From positions 1 to 64,000 of the forward strand of contig JALOON010000011.1 of assembly GCA_025454405.1 (NCBI GenBank): DNA of 64,000 bases, read 5' to 3'. The notes under the pieces were generated by a model. That model was not told where the DNA came from, made no database searches, and was given only the letters and a program-made list of their open reading frames with translations. The DNA is from Oscillatoriaceae cyanobacterium Prado104 (GTDB lineage Bacteria; Cyanobacteriota; Cyanobacteriia; Cyanobacteriales; Microcoleaceae). A program made the position numbers and the translations under genes. This document shows, in pieces, positions 52,642-62,520 of the stretch; the stretch's first letter is position 1; each line of letters begins with the position of its first letter.

Positions 52642-53444
52642 TTGCTGAGATCGGTGAAAGGAGTTGCCCAAAAGGCCCGCACTGTTGGCGTCAGGCTGCC
52701 CGCAAGCAGTCAGTGGGAGGCAAAGGTAAATCTGCTAGCAACGTTGGTGCGTCGGGACTTGGAAGCCCAATATAAAGGCTCGATTTTGGGCAACTTGTGG
52801 CCTTTGCTGAATCAGCTATCGCAGTTGCTGATTTATACTTATGTATTTTCGATCGTCCTGAAAGTCAAGCTCAACCTGCAAGGTTTCCCGGAAAACAGCG
52901 ACGTTACATTTGGAGTCTGGCTGTTTGCAGGTTTGCTGCCTTGGAATGCTTTTACTAGCGGTTTGATTAAGGCTTGCTGCCGCTAGTTCCAATTTTTACA
53001 GCTTTGATTGAAAGTTCCCTCGGTTTGATTGCTTTAATTGCGATCGTAGCAGTTTCGTCGCAAAAGCTCAACGCTACTTTGCTCTTGCTGCCGCTGGTTT
53101 GGTTGCCTCAGTTGCTGATAACTGCTGGCTTGGGATATTTGACGGCGGGCTTGACGGTGTTTTTGCGAGACATTCCTCAGACTTTAGGTGTAATTCTAAA
53201 TTTTTGGTTTTATTTGACGCCGATTGTCTATCCAGCATCGATAATTCCCGAACAGTGGCGAGTGTGGATATTTTGGCTGAATCCGATGGCTGCAATCTCA
53301 GAAGTTTATCGCGATTTGATATTGATCGGACAAGTCGAACACTGGGGCGAATGGGGGGTGGCTTTTCTGATTTCTGCTGCTATATTCTATGGAGGTTTGT
53401 CGGTTTACCGCCGCTTGCGCCCTGCTTTTGCTGATGTTCTTTAA
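52642..53444 (+). pseudogene. Wzm-type polysaccharide ABC exporter permease, broken by an internal deletion/frameshift
   Basis: The first part (52642-52986) has RRDLEAQYKGSILGNLWPLLNQLSQLLIYT and membrane helices 1-2, ending ...AFTSGLIKA then out of frame CCR-stop. The second part (from TTG 52974, another frame) resumes LLPLVPIFTALIESSLGL and continues through helices 3-6 to 53444. In intact family members some 20-25 residues (a cytoplasmic loop with a VV..PNLVKK-type pattern) separate these two blocks, so a short deletion has removed them and shifted the frame near 52974. The product would export an undecaprenyl- or lipid-linked glycan with the ATPase at 53678-55090. A sequencing or assembly error is an alternative. 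Confidence 0.8.
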
Positions 53445-53581
53445 AGAGTTTTGAGTTTTGAGTTTTGAGTTTTTAGGGAGTTTTGAGGGAGTTTTGAGTT
53501 TTGAGTTTTGAGTTTTGAGGAAGTTGAGAGTTAACAATTAACAGTTGAGAGTTTTCGGGAGTTCTCTGTTTTGAGTTTTCA

Positions 53582-53614
53582 GTTTTGAATTAAGAACTGT
53601 CTTTAACTCAAAAC
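53582..53614. repeat. Copy 2 of the 33-bp imperfect palindrome (inverted)
   Basis: GTTTTGAATTAAGAACTGT then CTTTAACTCAAAAC: the reverse complement of the 63552-63584 copy without mismatch. Embedded in GTTTTGA simple repeats that fill 53445-53677 between the permease remnant and the ATPase gene. Confidence 0.85.
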
Positions 53615-53677
53615 TCAAAATTTAAAACTCAAAATTCCCGCTCGATTACAAATCTAAAATCTAAAATCTAAAATCGC

Positions 53678-55090
53678 ATGGCTGAAACTGTTATATCATT
53701 AAAGAATGTTTCCAAGTGTTTTAAGCGCTACCAACATCCGGGCGATCGCTTAAAGGAAATGATTTGTCCTGACAGAAAACTCGCCGATGAATTTTGGGCT
53801 TTGCAAGATATCAATCTCGAAATTCCGAAAGGGGAAACTTTGGGAATTGTCGGGCGCAACGGTTCGGGAAAAAGCACTCTGTTGCAGATAATTGTCGGGA
53901 CGCTGACTCCTACTTCGGGTAGCGTGAACGTGAAAGGAAGAGTTTCGGCTTTGTTGGAACTGGGCAGCGGTTTTAACCCGGAATTTACTGGCAGGCAAAA
54001 TGTATTTTTTAACGCTCAATTGCTGGGTTTAACGAAAAAAGAAACAGAAGAAAAGTTTGATGCGATCGCGGCTTTTGCTGATATTGGAGATTTCATCGAA
54101 CAGCCTGTCAAAACTTATTCTAGCGGGATGTTTGTCCGGCTGGCTTTTGCGGTGGCGACTAGCGTAGAACCGGATATTTTAGTAGTTGATGAAGCGCTTT
54201 CTGTAGGGGACGAAGCTTTTCAGCGGAAGTGTTTCGCCCGCTTGCAAAGCATTCAGGAAAATGGGGGAACTGTTTTATTTGTTTCTCATGCTGCTACTTC
54301 GGTGGTGACGCTTTGTACCTCGGCAATTTTAATGGATGGCGGGGAATTGCTGCTCGCTCACACGCCGAAGGTGGTAATTTCTAAATATCAAAAACTGATT
54401 TATGCCGACCAAGATAAAGTTCCCGAATTGAAGGAAGATATTAGATCGTTAAATAAGCTGACAAAGCAGGAATGCGAAACCTCTCTCGATGATAATGGTT
54501 TAGCCGGCAAAAATGGGGAAGTTAAACCGGAACAATGCCTGCCAACTGCCAAGGAATATTACGATGAGTTTTACGATCCGGGGATGGTACCGTCGAATAC
54601 GGTGAGGTATCCGTCTCGGGGGGCAGAAATTATTAACCCGCGCATCACTACGCTGCAGGGAATTGCGGTAAATCACTTGATCGGTCGCCAAGATTATATT
54701 TATACTTACTCTGTCAAGTTTTCTAAGTCTACGTCTAAAGTTAGGTTTGGAATGTTGATTAAAACTATTAGCGGTTTTGAGTTGGCAGGTGCTTCTTTAA
54801 ACGGTTACACTCAGTCGGTTAAGTATGTCGAAGCGGGAACGATTATTGTTGTAAAATTTCAGTTTAAGTGTTTGCTGAATCCGGGGGTTTATTTTTTGAA
54901 TGCCGGGGTTGTGGGTACGGTGGATGGAGATTTGACTTATTTGGATCGCTGCGTTGATGTGGCGATGTTTCGAGTTCAGCCTTGTACGGAATCCTGCGGT
55001 AACGGCATTGTTGACTTGCTGATCGAACCGTGTTTAACTGTTGTAAATTCCGATTGTCTGGTAACAGAAGCGTCAACCGAGGTTGTCTAA
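53678..55090 (+). CDS. Wzt-type ABC exporter ATPase with C-terminal glycan-binding domain
   Basis: 470 residues. N-terminal nucleotide-binding domain: Walker A GRNGSGKST at 59-67, Q-loop region SALLELGSGFNPEFTGRQN, signature YSSGMFVRLAFAV near 146, Walker B DILVVDEALSVGDEAF near 168 and the switch His in FVSHAATS. Residues ~285-460 (from PSRGAEIINPRITTLQGIAVN) form a Wzt_C-like beta-sandwich that in O-antigen exporters recognises the glycan end. It powers export with the Wzm partner encoded just upstream, which is broken here. The ATPase itself has no visible defect. Next gene starts after 10 bases. Confidence 0.92.
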   Translation: MAETVISLKNVSKCFKRYQHPGDRLKEMICPDRKLADEFWALQDINLEIPKGETLGIVGRNGSGKSTLLQIIVGTLTPTSGSVNVKGRVSALLELGSGFNPEFTGRQNVFFNAQLLGLTKKETEEKFDAIAAFADIGDFIEQPVKTYSSGMFVRLAFAVATSVEPDILVVDEALSVGDEAFQRKCFARLQSIQENGGTVLFVSHAATSVVTLCTSAILMDGGELLLAHTPKVVISKYQKLIYADQDKVPELKEDIRSLNKLTKQECETSLDDNGLAGKNGEVKPEQCLPTAKEYYDEFYDPGMVPSNTVRYPSRGAEIINPRITTLQGIAVNHLIGRQDYIYTYSVKFSKSTSKVRFGMLIKTISGFELAGASLNGYTQSVKYVEAGTIIVVKFQFKCLLNPGVYFLNAGVVGTVDGDLTYLDRCVDVAMFRVQPCTESCGNGIVDLLIEPCLTVVNSDCLVTEASTEVV

Positions 55091-55100
55091 ATAAATTTCC

Positions 55101-56609
55101 GTGAAAAAAATGAGCAACATCAATGTGGATCTGACTGAAAATTTAGCTGTCAAGGCATTAATTCGCGATCGCGCTAAGTTTCCGGCAGATTTTAAACTGG
55201 ACATCTGCGAAGATGATGAAATGTATTTGTTCAGTTTGAGCAATGTCAAAGATGACACCGATCGCGCTTTGGTACGCTATTATGCGATCGGCCGCCGCAT
55301 TCTCGATGCTGTTCGACAGGTGGTAGAGTGGCATTTTGATAGTTTCGATCGCGTAAATTCTTTTCTTGATTTTGCCTGCGGTTACGGCAGGTTTACGCGA
55401 TTTTTGATTCAGGAAATGCCGCCACAGAAAATCTGGGTTTCCGATATTTATGCTAACGCTGTGAAGTTTCAAAGCGAATATTTGGGCGTTAACGGAATTG
55501 TTTCGACGGGACAACCGGAAAATTATTTAATAGACAGCAAGTTTGACTGCATTTTGGCCAATTCTTTTTTCAGCCACATGCCGGAAAGAACTTTTGCTAG
55601 TTGGCTGCAAAATCTCTACAATTTATTGACGGACAGGGGCATTTTGATGTTCAGCGTGCACGGCGAAAGCCTGATGCTACCTCACGTCACAATGCCTGCT
55701 AAAGGAATTGTGTTCAGCGCCGACAGTGAAAGTCAGTCCTTGGATAAAGAAGAATACGGTACAACTTATGTAACTGAGGAATTTGTGAGGGGAATAGTCG
55801 ATCGCATCAGCGGCGGCAAAGCATTCGTACACCGGATTGAAAAAGGCATTTGCAGGTTTCAGGATTTGTATGTTGTCACAAATCAACTCAACAAAGATTT
55901 TTCTAGTTTGAAATTCCACCACCATCCTGAAGGCTATGTTGATGTTGCTGCTTTAACTACTAAGGATAATTTGTATTTGGAAGGGTGGGCGGCCGACGCG
56001 AACGAGGGGGGATGCATTGAGGCGGTACAAGTGCTGGTAAATGGCGAAATAGTGCAGGTTTGCGAGCCTTTTTACAACCGCCCGGATGTGGCCGGATATT
56101 TGCAAACAAAAACAGCTTTGCAATCGGGTTGGCGCTGTTATTTACCGAAAGATGTTGTTGCGCCGACTGATGTAATTTTGATTAAAGCAATTAATAATTG
56201 CGGTTTAGAATGGATAATTGAAAGTAGCAGCGTCAAATCGCTTTTGAATAGCAGGGAATCGCAGTGTTTGTTTAGTTCAACTCAGACAAAACTCAATTTA
56301 GCCGAAACTCAATTAGCGGCAGCTAAAACAGAACTGGAACAATTTCAAAGCAAGTTAATGTTTACTCAAACTCAGTTGCAGGACACGCAAAACGAATTGA
56401 TTGCTACTCAAAACCAGTTGCAGAACACTCAAAATGAGTTAATATCGGCTCAAACGCAGGTGGAAACAATGGAAAATCAGCTAGTTTCTGTCAGCGGCGA
56501 ATTAGCACGATCGCGCGATCGAATTTTGGCAATGGAAAGCAGCAAGTTTTGGAAACTGAGAACGCTGTGGTTTAAAATCAGGCAGTCCTTTGGTTTGGAG
56601 GGGGAATAG
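55101..56609 (+). CDS. SAM-dependent methyltransferase with a C-terminal coiled coil
   Basis: 502 residues from GTG 55101; ATG 55110 is an equally good start. Class I methyltransferase domain: FLDFACGYGRFTRFL near 87 (SAM loop), KIWVSDIYANAV, FDCILANSFFSHMP near 154 and LLTDRGILMFSVHG. A small beta-type domain follows (~285-375, DNLYLEGWAADANEGGCIEAVQVLVNGE), like the one in the next gene's product, then a coiled coil of repeated TQxQLQxTQNEL units (~390-475) ending in SSKFWKLRTLWFKIRQ. It sits 10 bases after the ATPase gene and probably modifies the exported glycan. Confidence 0.85.
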   Translation: MKKMSNINVDLTENLAVKALIRDRAKFPADFKLDICEDDEMYLFSLSNVKDDTDRALVRYYAIGRRILDAVRQVVEWHFDSFDRVNSFLDFACGYGRFTRFLIQEMPPQKIWVSDIYANAVKFQSEYLGVNGIVSTGQPENYLIDSKFDCILANSFFSHMPERTFASWLQNLYNLLTDRGILMFSVHGESLMLPHVTMPAKGIVFSADSESQSLDKEEYGTTYVTEEFVRGIVDRISGGKAFVHRIEKGICRFQDLYVVTNQLNKDFSSLKFHHHPEGYVDVAALTTKDNLYLEGWAADANEGGCIEAVQVLVNGEIVQVCEPFYNRPDVAGYLQTKTALQSGWRCYLPKDVVAPTDVILIKAINNCGLEWIIESSSVKSLLNSRESQCLFSSTQTKLNLAETQLAAAKTELEQFQSKLMFTQTQLQDTQNELIATQNQLQNTQNELISAQTQVETMENQLVSVSGELARSRDRILAMESSKFWKLRTLWFKIRQSFGLEGE

Positions 56610-56706
56610 TTCGATTTTAGATTTTAGATTTTAGATTTTAGATTGAGGGATTGGGGGATTTTCGATTGGGGATTTTTGATTGGGGAGTGGGGATTGAGAA
56701 TGAATG

Positions 56707-56790
56707 ATATCGCATCCGGTCGATCGACCGCAATCGGTTAGGCTTGTAGTGCGGACTTCAGTCCGTTCTATATTGCGCGCAACATGATAT
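56707..56790. mobile_element. MITE-like element related to 52372-52497
   Basis: Starts ATATCGCATCCGGTCGATCGAC and carries GCAATCGGTTAGGCTTGTAGT then GCGGACTTCAGTCCG; ends AACATGATAT. The remaining spacer 56610-57051 holds GATTTTAGATTT repeats upstream and the pair GCGGACTTAAGTCCGC / GAGGACTCAAGTCCTC at 56961-57008, which stands just before the next gene. Confidence 0.6.
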
Positions 56791-57066
56791 GACAAGCTGA
56801 GGATTGATGGACTGTTTCAATTTTGGTAAATAGTATTCAGCAGCCAGGAGTCAGGAGTCATAATTCAGATAATTGCACAATCTTTTGTTGCAGGCGATCG
56901 TCAATGTCCTAACTGCCCTAGCAGTTGCTATAATATCTTTTCCAGTTAAAAGGTTTGTAGTGCGGACTTAAGTCCGCAAATTCAAATTAATCAGAGGACT
57001 CAAGTCCTCCCTACAAACTAATTAAACGAGTAAAGTTGGTGTGGGAATTAGGTGAGGAGAAAAATT

Positions 57067-60000
57067 GTGAGTACGAGTGACAGCAAATCGTCTATTTTTA
57101 TTATTACAGGAATGCACCGTTCCGGTACATCTCTAACAGCGTCTTTGTTTCAGAAAATCGGAGTAGATATTGGCAAAAAATTAGTCGGTCCTGCCGACGG
57201 AAATATTAGAGGTCATTTTGAGAATGTTGATTTTGTAGAATTCCATAAAAGTGTTTTGCGATCGCGCGGAATCGACGAACTCGGCTGTACGTTTGAGAAA
57301 ACAATTCCAGTGGCGCGCGAATTTGTAGAAACTGCCAAAAACGCGATCGCCCAAAATCAGCAAACTCACAAACATTGGGGCTGGAAAGACCCGCGAACTG
57401 CTTTATTTTGGGATTTTTGGCTGACTTTATTGCCCGAAGCTAATTTTATTTGCGTTTACCGTTCTCCCTGGGAAGTAGTTGATTCTCTTTACCGTCGCGG
57501 TACGGATCTCAGTTTGCTGAACCATCCCGAAATGGCAGTGAAAATGTGGATTCACTACAACCAACAAATTTTAGAACTTTATGAAAGCTTTCCCGAACGC
57601 TGTTTGCTGGCTAATGTTTACGCGATCGGCAATACTCCCGAACTTTTTATCGATCGAGTTAACGAAAAATTTAATGTTAATTTAACTGCTGCGATCGGCG
57701 ACAATTTTGAACGGTCTTTATTAGTAAACGATATTCTCAAAAGTCACCGACCTGGTTTGATAGAACAATATTTCCCCGAAGCTTTAGAACTGCATGCAAA
57801 GCTAGAAGAAATCAGCGGAATGGCGCAGGCAGAAGTTAGTTTATCGGAGTATCCAGCTTGCGATCGATCTGAATACCCCGTCTGGCCTTTTGAAGATTGG
57901 CTGAAAATTCGCCTCCTCGAAAAACAGCAAAAAAATACCGATCGCGAGCTCAAACAGTGGCAAGAACAATTTCAACAAGCCCAGACAAAAGTGTTGAGAT
58001 TGGAAGCAGAATTGGGGGAAACTCAAGTACAGCTTGACGGCAAAGAATCCCAATTTCAAGAAGCTTTGACAAAGCTGCTGGGATTGGAATCAGAATTGGG
58101 AGAAACGCAGGTACAGCTTGCTGGCAAAGAATCGCAATTTCAAGAAGCTTTGGCAAAAGTGTTGAGATTGGAAGCAGAATTGGGGGAAACTCAAGTACAG
58201 CTTGCTGGCAAAGAATCCCAATTTCAAGAAGCGCTGGCAAAACTGCTTGAATTAGAAGCAAAATTGGGCGAAACTCAGGCACAGCTTGATGGCAAAGAAT
58301 CGCAATTTCAAATTGCTTTGAAGAAAGTGCTGGATTTGGAAGTTGAATTAGGAGAAAATCAGATAAAGATAGAAGAGAAAGAATTTAGATTGCAAGAAAA
58401 GGCAGCGCTGTTACAGCGACAGAAAGACGAGACAGATCTGATTCAAGAAAAACTGAGAGAAACTGTCATCAATTTAGAGCGATCGCGCCAAGAAACAGAA
58501 ATTGCTCGCGCGGAAATAGCAATAATTAAATCTACGGTTTTTTGGAAAGTTCGGGAAAAATTGTTAAGTTTAAAATGCTGGTGGCGCGAACTATTTCCGA
58601 GATTTGTTTTTTCATTAGATGCGCCTACTAACTGGCAAATTTACGAACCTAACTTAATAATTGCAGGCTGGGCTTTTCACAGTCGATTGAGCATTACAGC
58701 AGTACGCGCTACAATTGATGGCAAGAGTTTTGCAGGGATTTGCGGCATCGAAAGAACCGATGTTGCCCGAGCTCACTCTAATATTGTTGGCGCTAGAAAA
58801 TCAGGTTTTCAAATCGAATTTGAAGCCCCTCCCGGCAGGCATGAAGTCCTGCTAGAAGTGCAAGATAGTAAAGGTAAATGGCATCTTTTGGCTGCTTATC
58901 CGCTGTCAGTTTCGACAATTCAAGCATCTTTTGATGCCCCAGCAATTTGGCAACAAAAGCAAGGTCAAATTTTGTTTGCAGGTTGGTGCTGCCACCACGA
59001 TCGCAGAATTGCTAAACTAACATTTGTCTGCGGGGAAACTTCTGTAGAATGCGCTTACGGTTTGCGCCGCAAAGATGTCGGCGAAGTATTTCCCAACTGG
59101 GTTAACAGTTCCGAAAGCGGGTTTGAAGTCCTCGTCGATTTGCCTGCGGGAGAATGGCCGGTTTCTCTGGAAGCCGAGTTAGAAAATGGGGAGATTTTGT
59201 CGTTTCAAGCACCGAAAAAATTGACGTTGCGCCCTTACGATATCTGGCAAATAAGCGCGGATAAATTTGGGGAATTGTCGAAGTTTATCGCGGCATTGCG
59301 CCAGCGGGCAAAGGAAAGAAAACAGCGTCTGGGCAGAATTGTGCCGATGCCTTGGGAAATCGCTGCGGTACTCCGCCAGTTTGTCAAAATTTACCAGCAG
59401 CAAAAACAGTTGGTATCGCCGGATGAATTGCTGCCACCTCGCGGTTTTTCTGTACCCAAACCTATTGATAGATACGAGGCTTGGTTGCGAGTGAATCAGT
59501 GGAACGATCGCGCGCGCGATTATTTAATTTCTCGGTTAAAATCTTGTCGGGAACCGCTGCCTAAAATTTCGGTAGTAATGCCAGTTTACAACCCGCAGGT
59601 AGAGTTTTTGTCAAGCGCGATCGGCAGCGTTATCGCTCAAGTTTATCAGAATTGGGAACTCTGCATTGCGGACGATCGCAGCACCGATCCGCAGGTTGCT
59701 GAAACTTTGCAAAAATGGGCGGCAAAAGACAGTCGCATCCTCTTAAAATTTCGCGAAGCAAACGGAAATATCAGCGCTGCTACCAACAGCGCCGCCGAAC
59801 TTGCAACGGGCGATATTATCCTATTTTTGGACAACGATGATGAATTAACTCCCGACGCATTAGGGGAAGTGGCGCTGCATTTTGCCCTGCATCCAGACAC
59901 CGATTTTCTCTACTCGGATGACGACAAAATCGACACGGAAGGGCGCAGATTTGCCCCGCAATTCAAACCGCAATGGTCCCCCGAATTGCTGCTTTCCTAT

Positions 60001-62478
60001 ATGTATCTCGGTCATTTGTGCGCTGCCAGACGGGAGATTTTTGAACGCATTGGCGGCTTGCGAATCGGGTTTGAAGGTTCACAAGATTACGATTTTGCTT
60101 TGAGGGCAACCGAAATTTCTCGCCGCGTCGCGCACTTGCCGTTAGTGCTATATCATTGGCGGACGGCACCCGGTTCTACGGCTGTATCTGGTGCCGCTAA
60201 ACCCGCTAGTTTTGCGGCGGGACAAAAAGCAATTCAAGAAGCATTAAACCGCCGCCAAATTAACGGGAACGTCGCCCAGCATCAATGGGCAATTAAAGAA
60301 AACTTGGGAATATTTGCTCAAGATTTCCCCGACAGCGGGCCGTCGGTGACAATTATTATTCCTACTAAGAATCAAGTCAAGTTACTGAAAGCTTGTTTGG
60401 ATTCTTTAGAAAATACCACTTACAAAAATTTTCAAGTTACTGTTATCGACAACGAAAGCGACGATCCAAAAACTTTGGAGTATTTGCAGCAATTGAATTG
60501 CCGAGTTTTGCGAATTGAAAACAAAAGGGGCAGGTTTAGTTTTGCTGGAATTAACAACCGTGCAGTTGAAAAGAGTGACAGCGAATATGTTTTGTTTTTG
60601 AACAACGATACAGAGGTAATTAACCCGCGCTGGCTGAGTCAAATGATGGGATACGCTCAAATTTCTAGTGTGGGCGCAGTCGGCGCGAGGCTGCTGTATC
60701 CTGATGGCAGAATTCAGCACGCGGGAGTGATTCACGGGCTGCATCACGGTTTGGCAGGCCACGCTTTTAAGTTGATGGATCGGGAAAATCGCGGCTATCT
60801 TTCGCAGGCGATGGTAACTCGAAATTACTCGGCTGTGACTGCTGCTTGCCTGCTGACTCCGCGCCAATTGTTTTTAGAATTGGGCGGTTTTGACGAGCAA
60901 AATTTTGCTGTTGCTTACAATGATGCGGATTACGGTTATCGGTTGTTAGAAAGAGGTTATCGCTGCGTTTACTGTCCCGATGCGGAACTGCTTCACAAAG
61001 AGGGAACTTCGAGAGGTTTTGGCGACAATCCGAGGGAAGTTGCAGCGTTTCGCCGGATGTATGCTGGGAAAAATGATGGTTTTTACAGCCCTCATTTGTC
61101 TTTGGAAGATGAGTATTTTCGCATTCAGCCGAGACGGTTCTTTTTGAAGGAAGAAGGAAGAGGGAAGAAGGAAGAAGGAAGAGGGAAGAAGGAAGAAGGA
61201 AGAGGGAAGAAGGAAGAAGGAAGTTTGGCAGCGAATGTTGTAGCGGATGTATTTGCAGTTGGTAAAAAAGAAGGGTTGGGGTTTGCCGATCCTGGTTTGG
61301 TGGAAGTGGGAAATAGTTCTATTTATCCGGTGAGGGTTTTGATGTGCAGCAATTCGCTGGATTTTACGGGCGCGCCGCTGCATCAGTATGAAATAGCTGT
61401 GAAATTGGCGGCTGAAGGTGTTGTAAAACCGATCGTACTTTGTGTTTCTGACGGGCCGCTGCGTCAAATTTACGAACAGCAGGGCATTGAGGTTATTATT
61501 TGCAATAATCCTCTCGAACATATCTACCAGCGCGATGCTTATGATGCTGCCATAGATGGTTTTAGCCAGGAAATTAACCAGCTAAAAGTAGATGTCATTT
61601 ATGCCAATACTTTAGAAAACTTTTTTGTAGTTGATGCGGCGCAGCGCATTGACATTCCTACTGTTTGGAACGTCCACGAAAGCGAACCTTGGCAAACTTA
61701 TTTTAACAGGTTTGGATCGGAAATTGCGGCGCGGGCTTTGGAGTGTTTTCGCTTTCCTTATCAGGTGATTTTCGTTGCTGATGCGACGCGCGATCGATAT
61801 TTGCCTCTCAACAGCCATCACAATTTTACAGCGATCCATAACGGTTTGGATTTGAGCAAACTTGACTGTTCGGAAAATCGCGAATCGGCTAGGAAAAGTT
61901 TGGATGTTGCTGGGGAAGATGTGGCAATTTTGCTGTTGGGGACTGTTTGCGAAAGAAAAGGACAGCACGATTTAGTGAAAGCGCTTTCGCTGTTGCCGGA
62001 AAAATGGCACAATAGAATTAAGTGTTTTATTGTGGGCGATCGACCGAGCATTTACAGCAATCAATTAGCCGATTTGGTGAATGGATTGCCTGCCGAATTG
62101 CAGGATAGAATAACAGTAGTTTCGGAAACGCCGGAAACTGCGAAGTATTATAAAGCTGCGGATATTTTTGTTTGCACTTCCCGCGTTGAAAGTTTTCCGA
62201 GGGTGATTTTGGAGGCGATGGCTTCGGATTTGCCAATTATTACGACTCCTGTTTTTGGAATTAAAGAACAAGTGAGGCCGGGGATTAATGGTTTATTTTA
62301 CACGCCCGATCGCCCGGATGAGTTAGCTAGCGCATTGAATAGTTTATTGGAGGATGAATCTTTGCGCCAGCAGTTAGCAGAAAATGCTAAATTCGTTCTG
62401 AATTCGCTCAATACTTTTGAGGAGATGACTCAAGCTTATGCAGGTATTTTTTGTGAAGCTTATTTTAGCAGTCATTAG
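57067..62478 (+). CDS. Giant sulfotransferase - coiled coil - GT2 - GT2 - GT4 protein
   Basis: 1803 residues from GTG 57067, chosen because GAGGAG (57054-57059) lies 7 bases upstream; a GTG at 57052 would overlap that site. Order: sulfotransferase-like domain (~10-220) with PAPS loop FIITGMHRSGTSLTASLF; coiled coil with five 28-residue repeats (57970-58389); two beta-type domains (~520-735, YEPNLIIAGWAFHSR and GQILFAGWCCHHDR); GT2 (from ~839, PKISVVMPVYNP, with LFLDNDDE); second GT2 (from ~1098, VTIIIPTKNQ, with LFLNNDTE); low-complexity KEEGRGK linker; GT4 (~1425-1800) with VESFPRVILEAMASDLPI (E-x7-E). It should build and decorate a surface glycan. Confidence 0.9.
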   Translation: MSTSDSKSSIFIITGMHRSGTSLTASLFQKIGVDIGKKLVGPADGNIRGHFENVDFVEFHKSVLRSRGIDELGCTFEKTIPVAREFVETAKNAIAQNQQTHKHWGWKDPRTALFWDFWLTLLPEANFICVYRSPWEVVDSLYRRGTDLSLLNHPEMAVKMWIHYNQQILELYESFPERCLLANVYAIGNTPELFIDRVNEKFNVNLTAAIGDNFERSLLVNDILKSHRPGLIEQYFPEALELHAKLEEISGMAQAEVSLSEYPACDRSEYPVWPFEDWLKIRLLEKQQKNTDRELKQWQEQFQQAQTKVLRLEAELGETQVQLDGKESQFQEALTKLLGLESELGETQVQLAGKESQFQEALAKVLRLEAELGETQVQLAGKESQFQEALAKLLELEAKLGETQAQLDGKESQFQIALKKVLDLEVELGENQIKIEEKEFRLQEKAALLQRQKDETDLIQEKLRETVINLERSRQETEIARAEIAIIKSTVFWKVREKLLSLKCWWRELFPRFVFSLDAPTNWQIYEPNLIIAGWAFHSRLSITAVRATIDGKSFAGICGIERTDVARAHSNIVGARKSGFQIEFEAPPGRHEVLLEVQDSKGKWHLLAAYPLSVSTIQASFDAPAIWQQKQGQILFAGWCCHHDRRIAKLTFVCGETSVECAYGLRRKDVGEVFPNWVNSSESGFEVLVDLPAGEWPVSLEAELENGEILSFQAPKKLTLRPYDIWQISADKFGELSKFIAALRQRAKERKQRLGRIVPMPWEIAAVLRQFVKIYQQQKQLVSPDELLPPRGFSVPKPIDRYEAWLRVNQWNDRARDYLISRLKSCREPLPKISVVMPVYNPQVEFLSSAIGSVIAQVYQNWELCIADDRSTDPQVAETLQKWAAKDSRILLKFREANGNISAATNSAAELATGDIILFLDNDDELTPDALGEVALHFALHPDTDFLYSDDDKIDTEGRRFAPQFKPQWSPELLLSYMYLGHLCAARREIFERIGGLRIGFEGSQDYDFALRATEISRRVAHLPLVLYHWRTAPGSTAVSGAAKPASFAAGQKAIQEALNRRQINGNVAQHQWAIKENLGIFAQDFPDSGPSVTIIIPTKNQVKLLKACLDSLENTTYKNFQVTVIDNESDDPKTLEYLQQLNCRVLRIENKRGRFSFAGINNRAVEKSDSEYVLFLNNDTEVINPRWLSQMMGYAQISSVGAVGARLLYPDGRIQHAGVIHGLHHGLAGHAFKLMDRENRGYLSQAMVTRNYSAVTAACLLTPRQLFLELGGFDEQNFAVAYNDADYGYRLLERGYRCVYCPDAELLHKEGTSRGFGDNPREVAAFRRMYAGKNDGFYSPHLSLEDEYFRIQPRRFFLKEEGRGKKEEGRGKKEEGRGKKEEGSLAANVVADVFAVGKKEGLGFADPGLVEVGNSSIYPVRVLMCSNSLDFTGAPLHQYEIAVKLAAEGVVKPIVLCVSDGPLRQIYEQQGIEVIICNNPLEHIYQRDAYDAAIDGFSQEINQLKVDVIYANTLENFFVVDAAQRIDIPTVWNVHESEPWQTYFNRFGSEIAARALECFRFPYQVIFVADATRDRYLPLNSHHNFTAIHNGLDLSKLDCSENRESARKSLDVAGEDVAILLLGTVCERKGQHDLVKALSLLPEKWHNRIKCFIVGDRPSIYSNQLADLVNGLPAELQDRITVVSETPETAKYYKAADIFVCTSRVESFPRVILEAMASDLPIITTPVFGIKEQVRPGINGLFYTPDRPDELASALNSLLEDESLRQQLAENAKFVLNSLNTFEEMTQAYAGIFCEAYFSSH
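57970..58389. repeat. Five 84-bp coding repeats (28-residue coiled-coil unit)
   Basis: Five in-frame copies of an 84-base unit coding FQEALxKLLxLExELGETQ-type text, four heptads each; the third and first units share long identical DNA stretches, so the array expanded recently. It links the sulfotransferase domain to the rest of the giant protein. Confidence 0.9.
61147..61222. repeat. GGAAGAA simple repeat inside the giant glycosyltransferase gene
   Basis: About 76 bases of GAAGGAAGA/GGGAAGA units, read in frame as four KEEGRGK-type repeats between the second GT2 and the GT4 domain. The same sequence type is found only in spacers elsewhere in the window (12498-12530, 22025-22074, 44848-44901, 49965-50010). 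Confidence 0.92.
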
Positions 62479-62520
62479 TCGTTAGTTATATAATGTTCGG
62501 TAAATACCTATAATTTCTGT

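Noticed and set aside
60946-61521. 191-codon minus-strand frame across the giant glycosyltransferase gene
   Set aside because: Its FFLLPSS repeats are just the GGAAGAA repeat read backwards, and it opposes conserved GT2/GT4 coding sequence.
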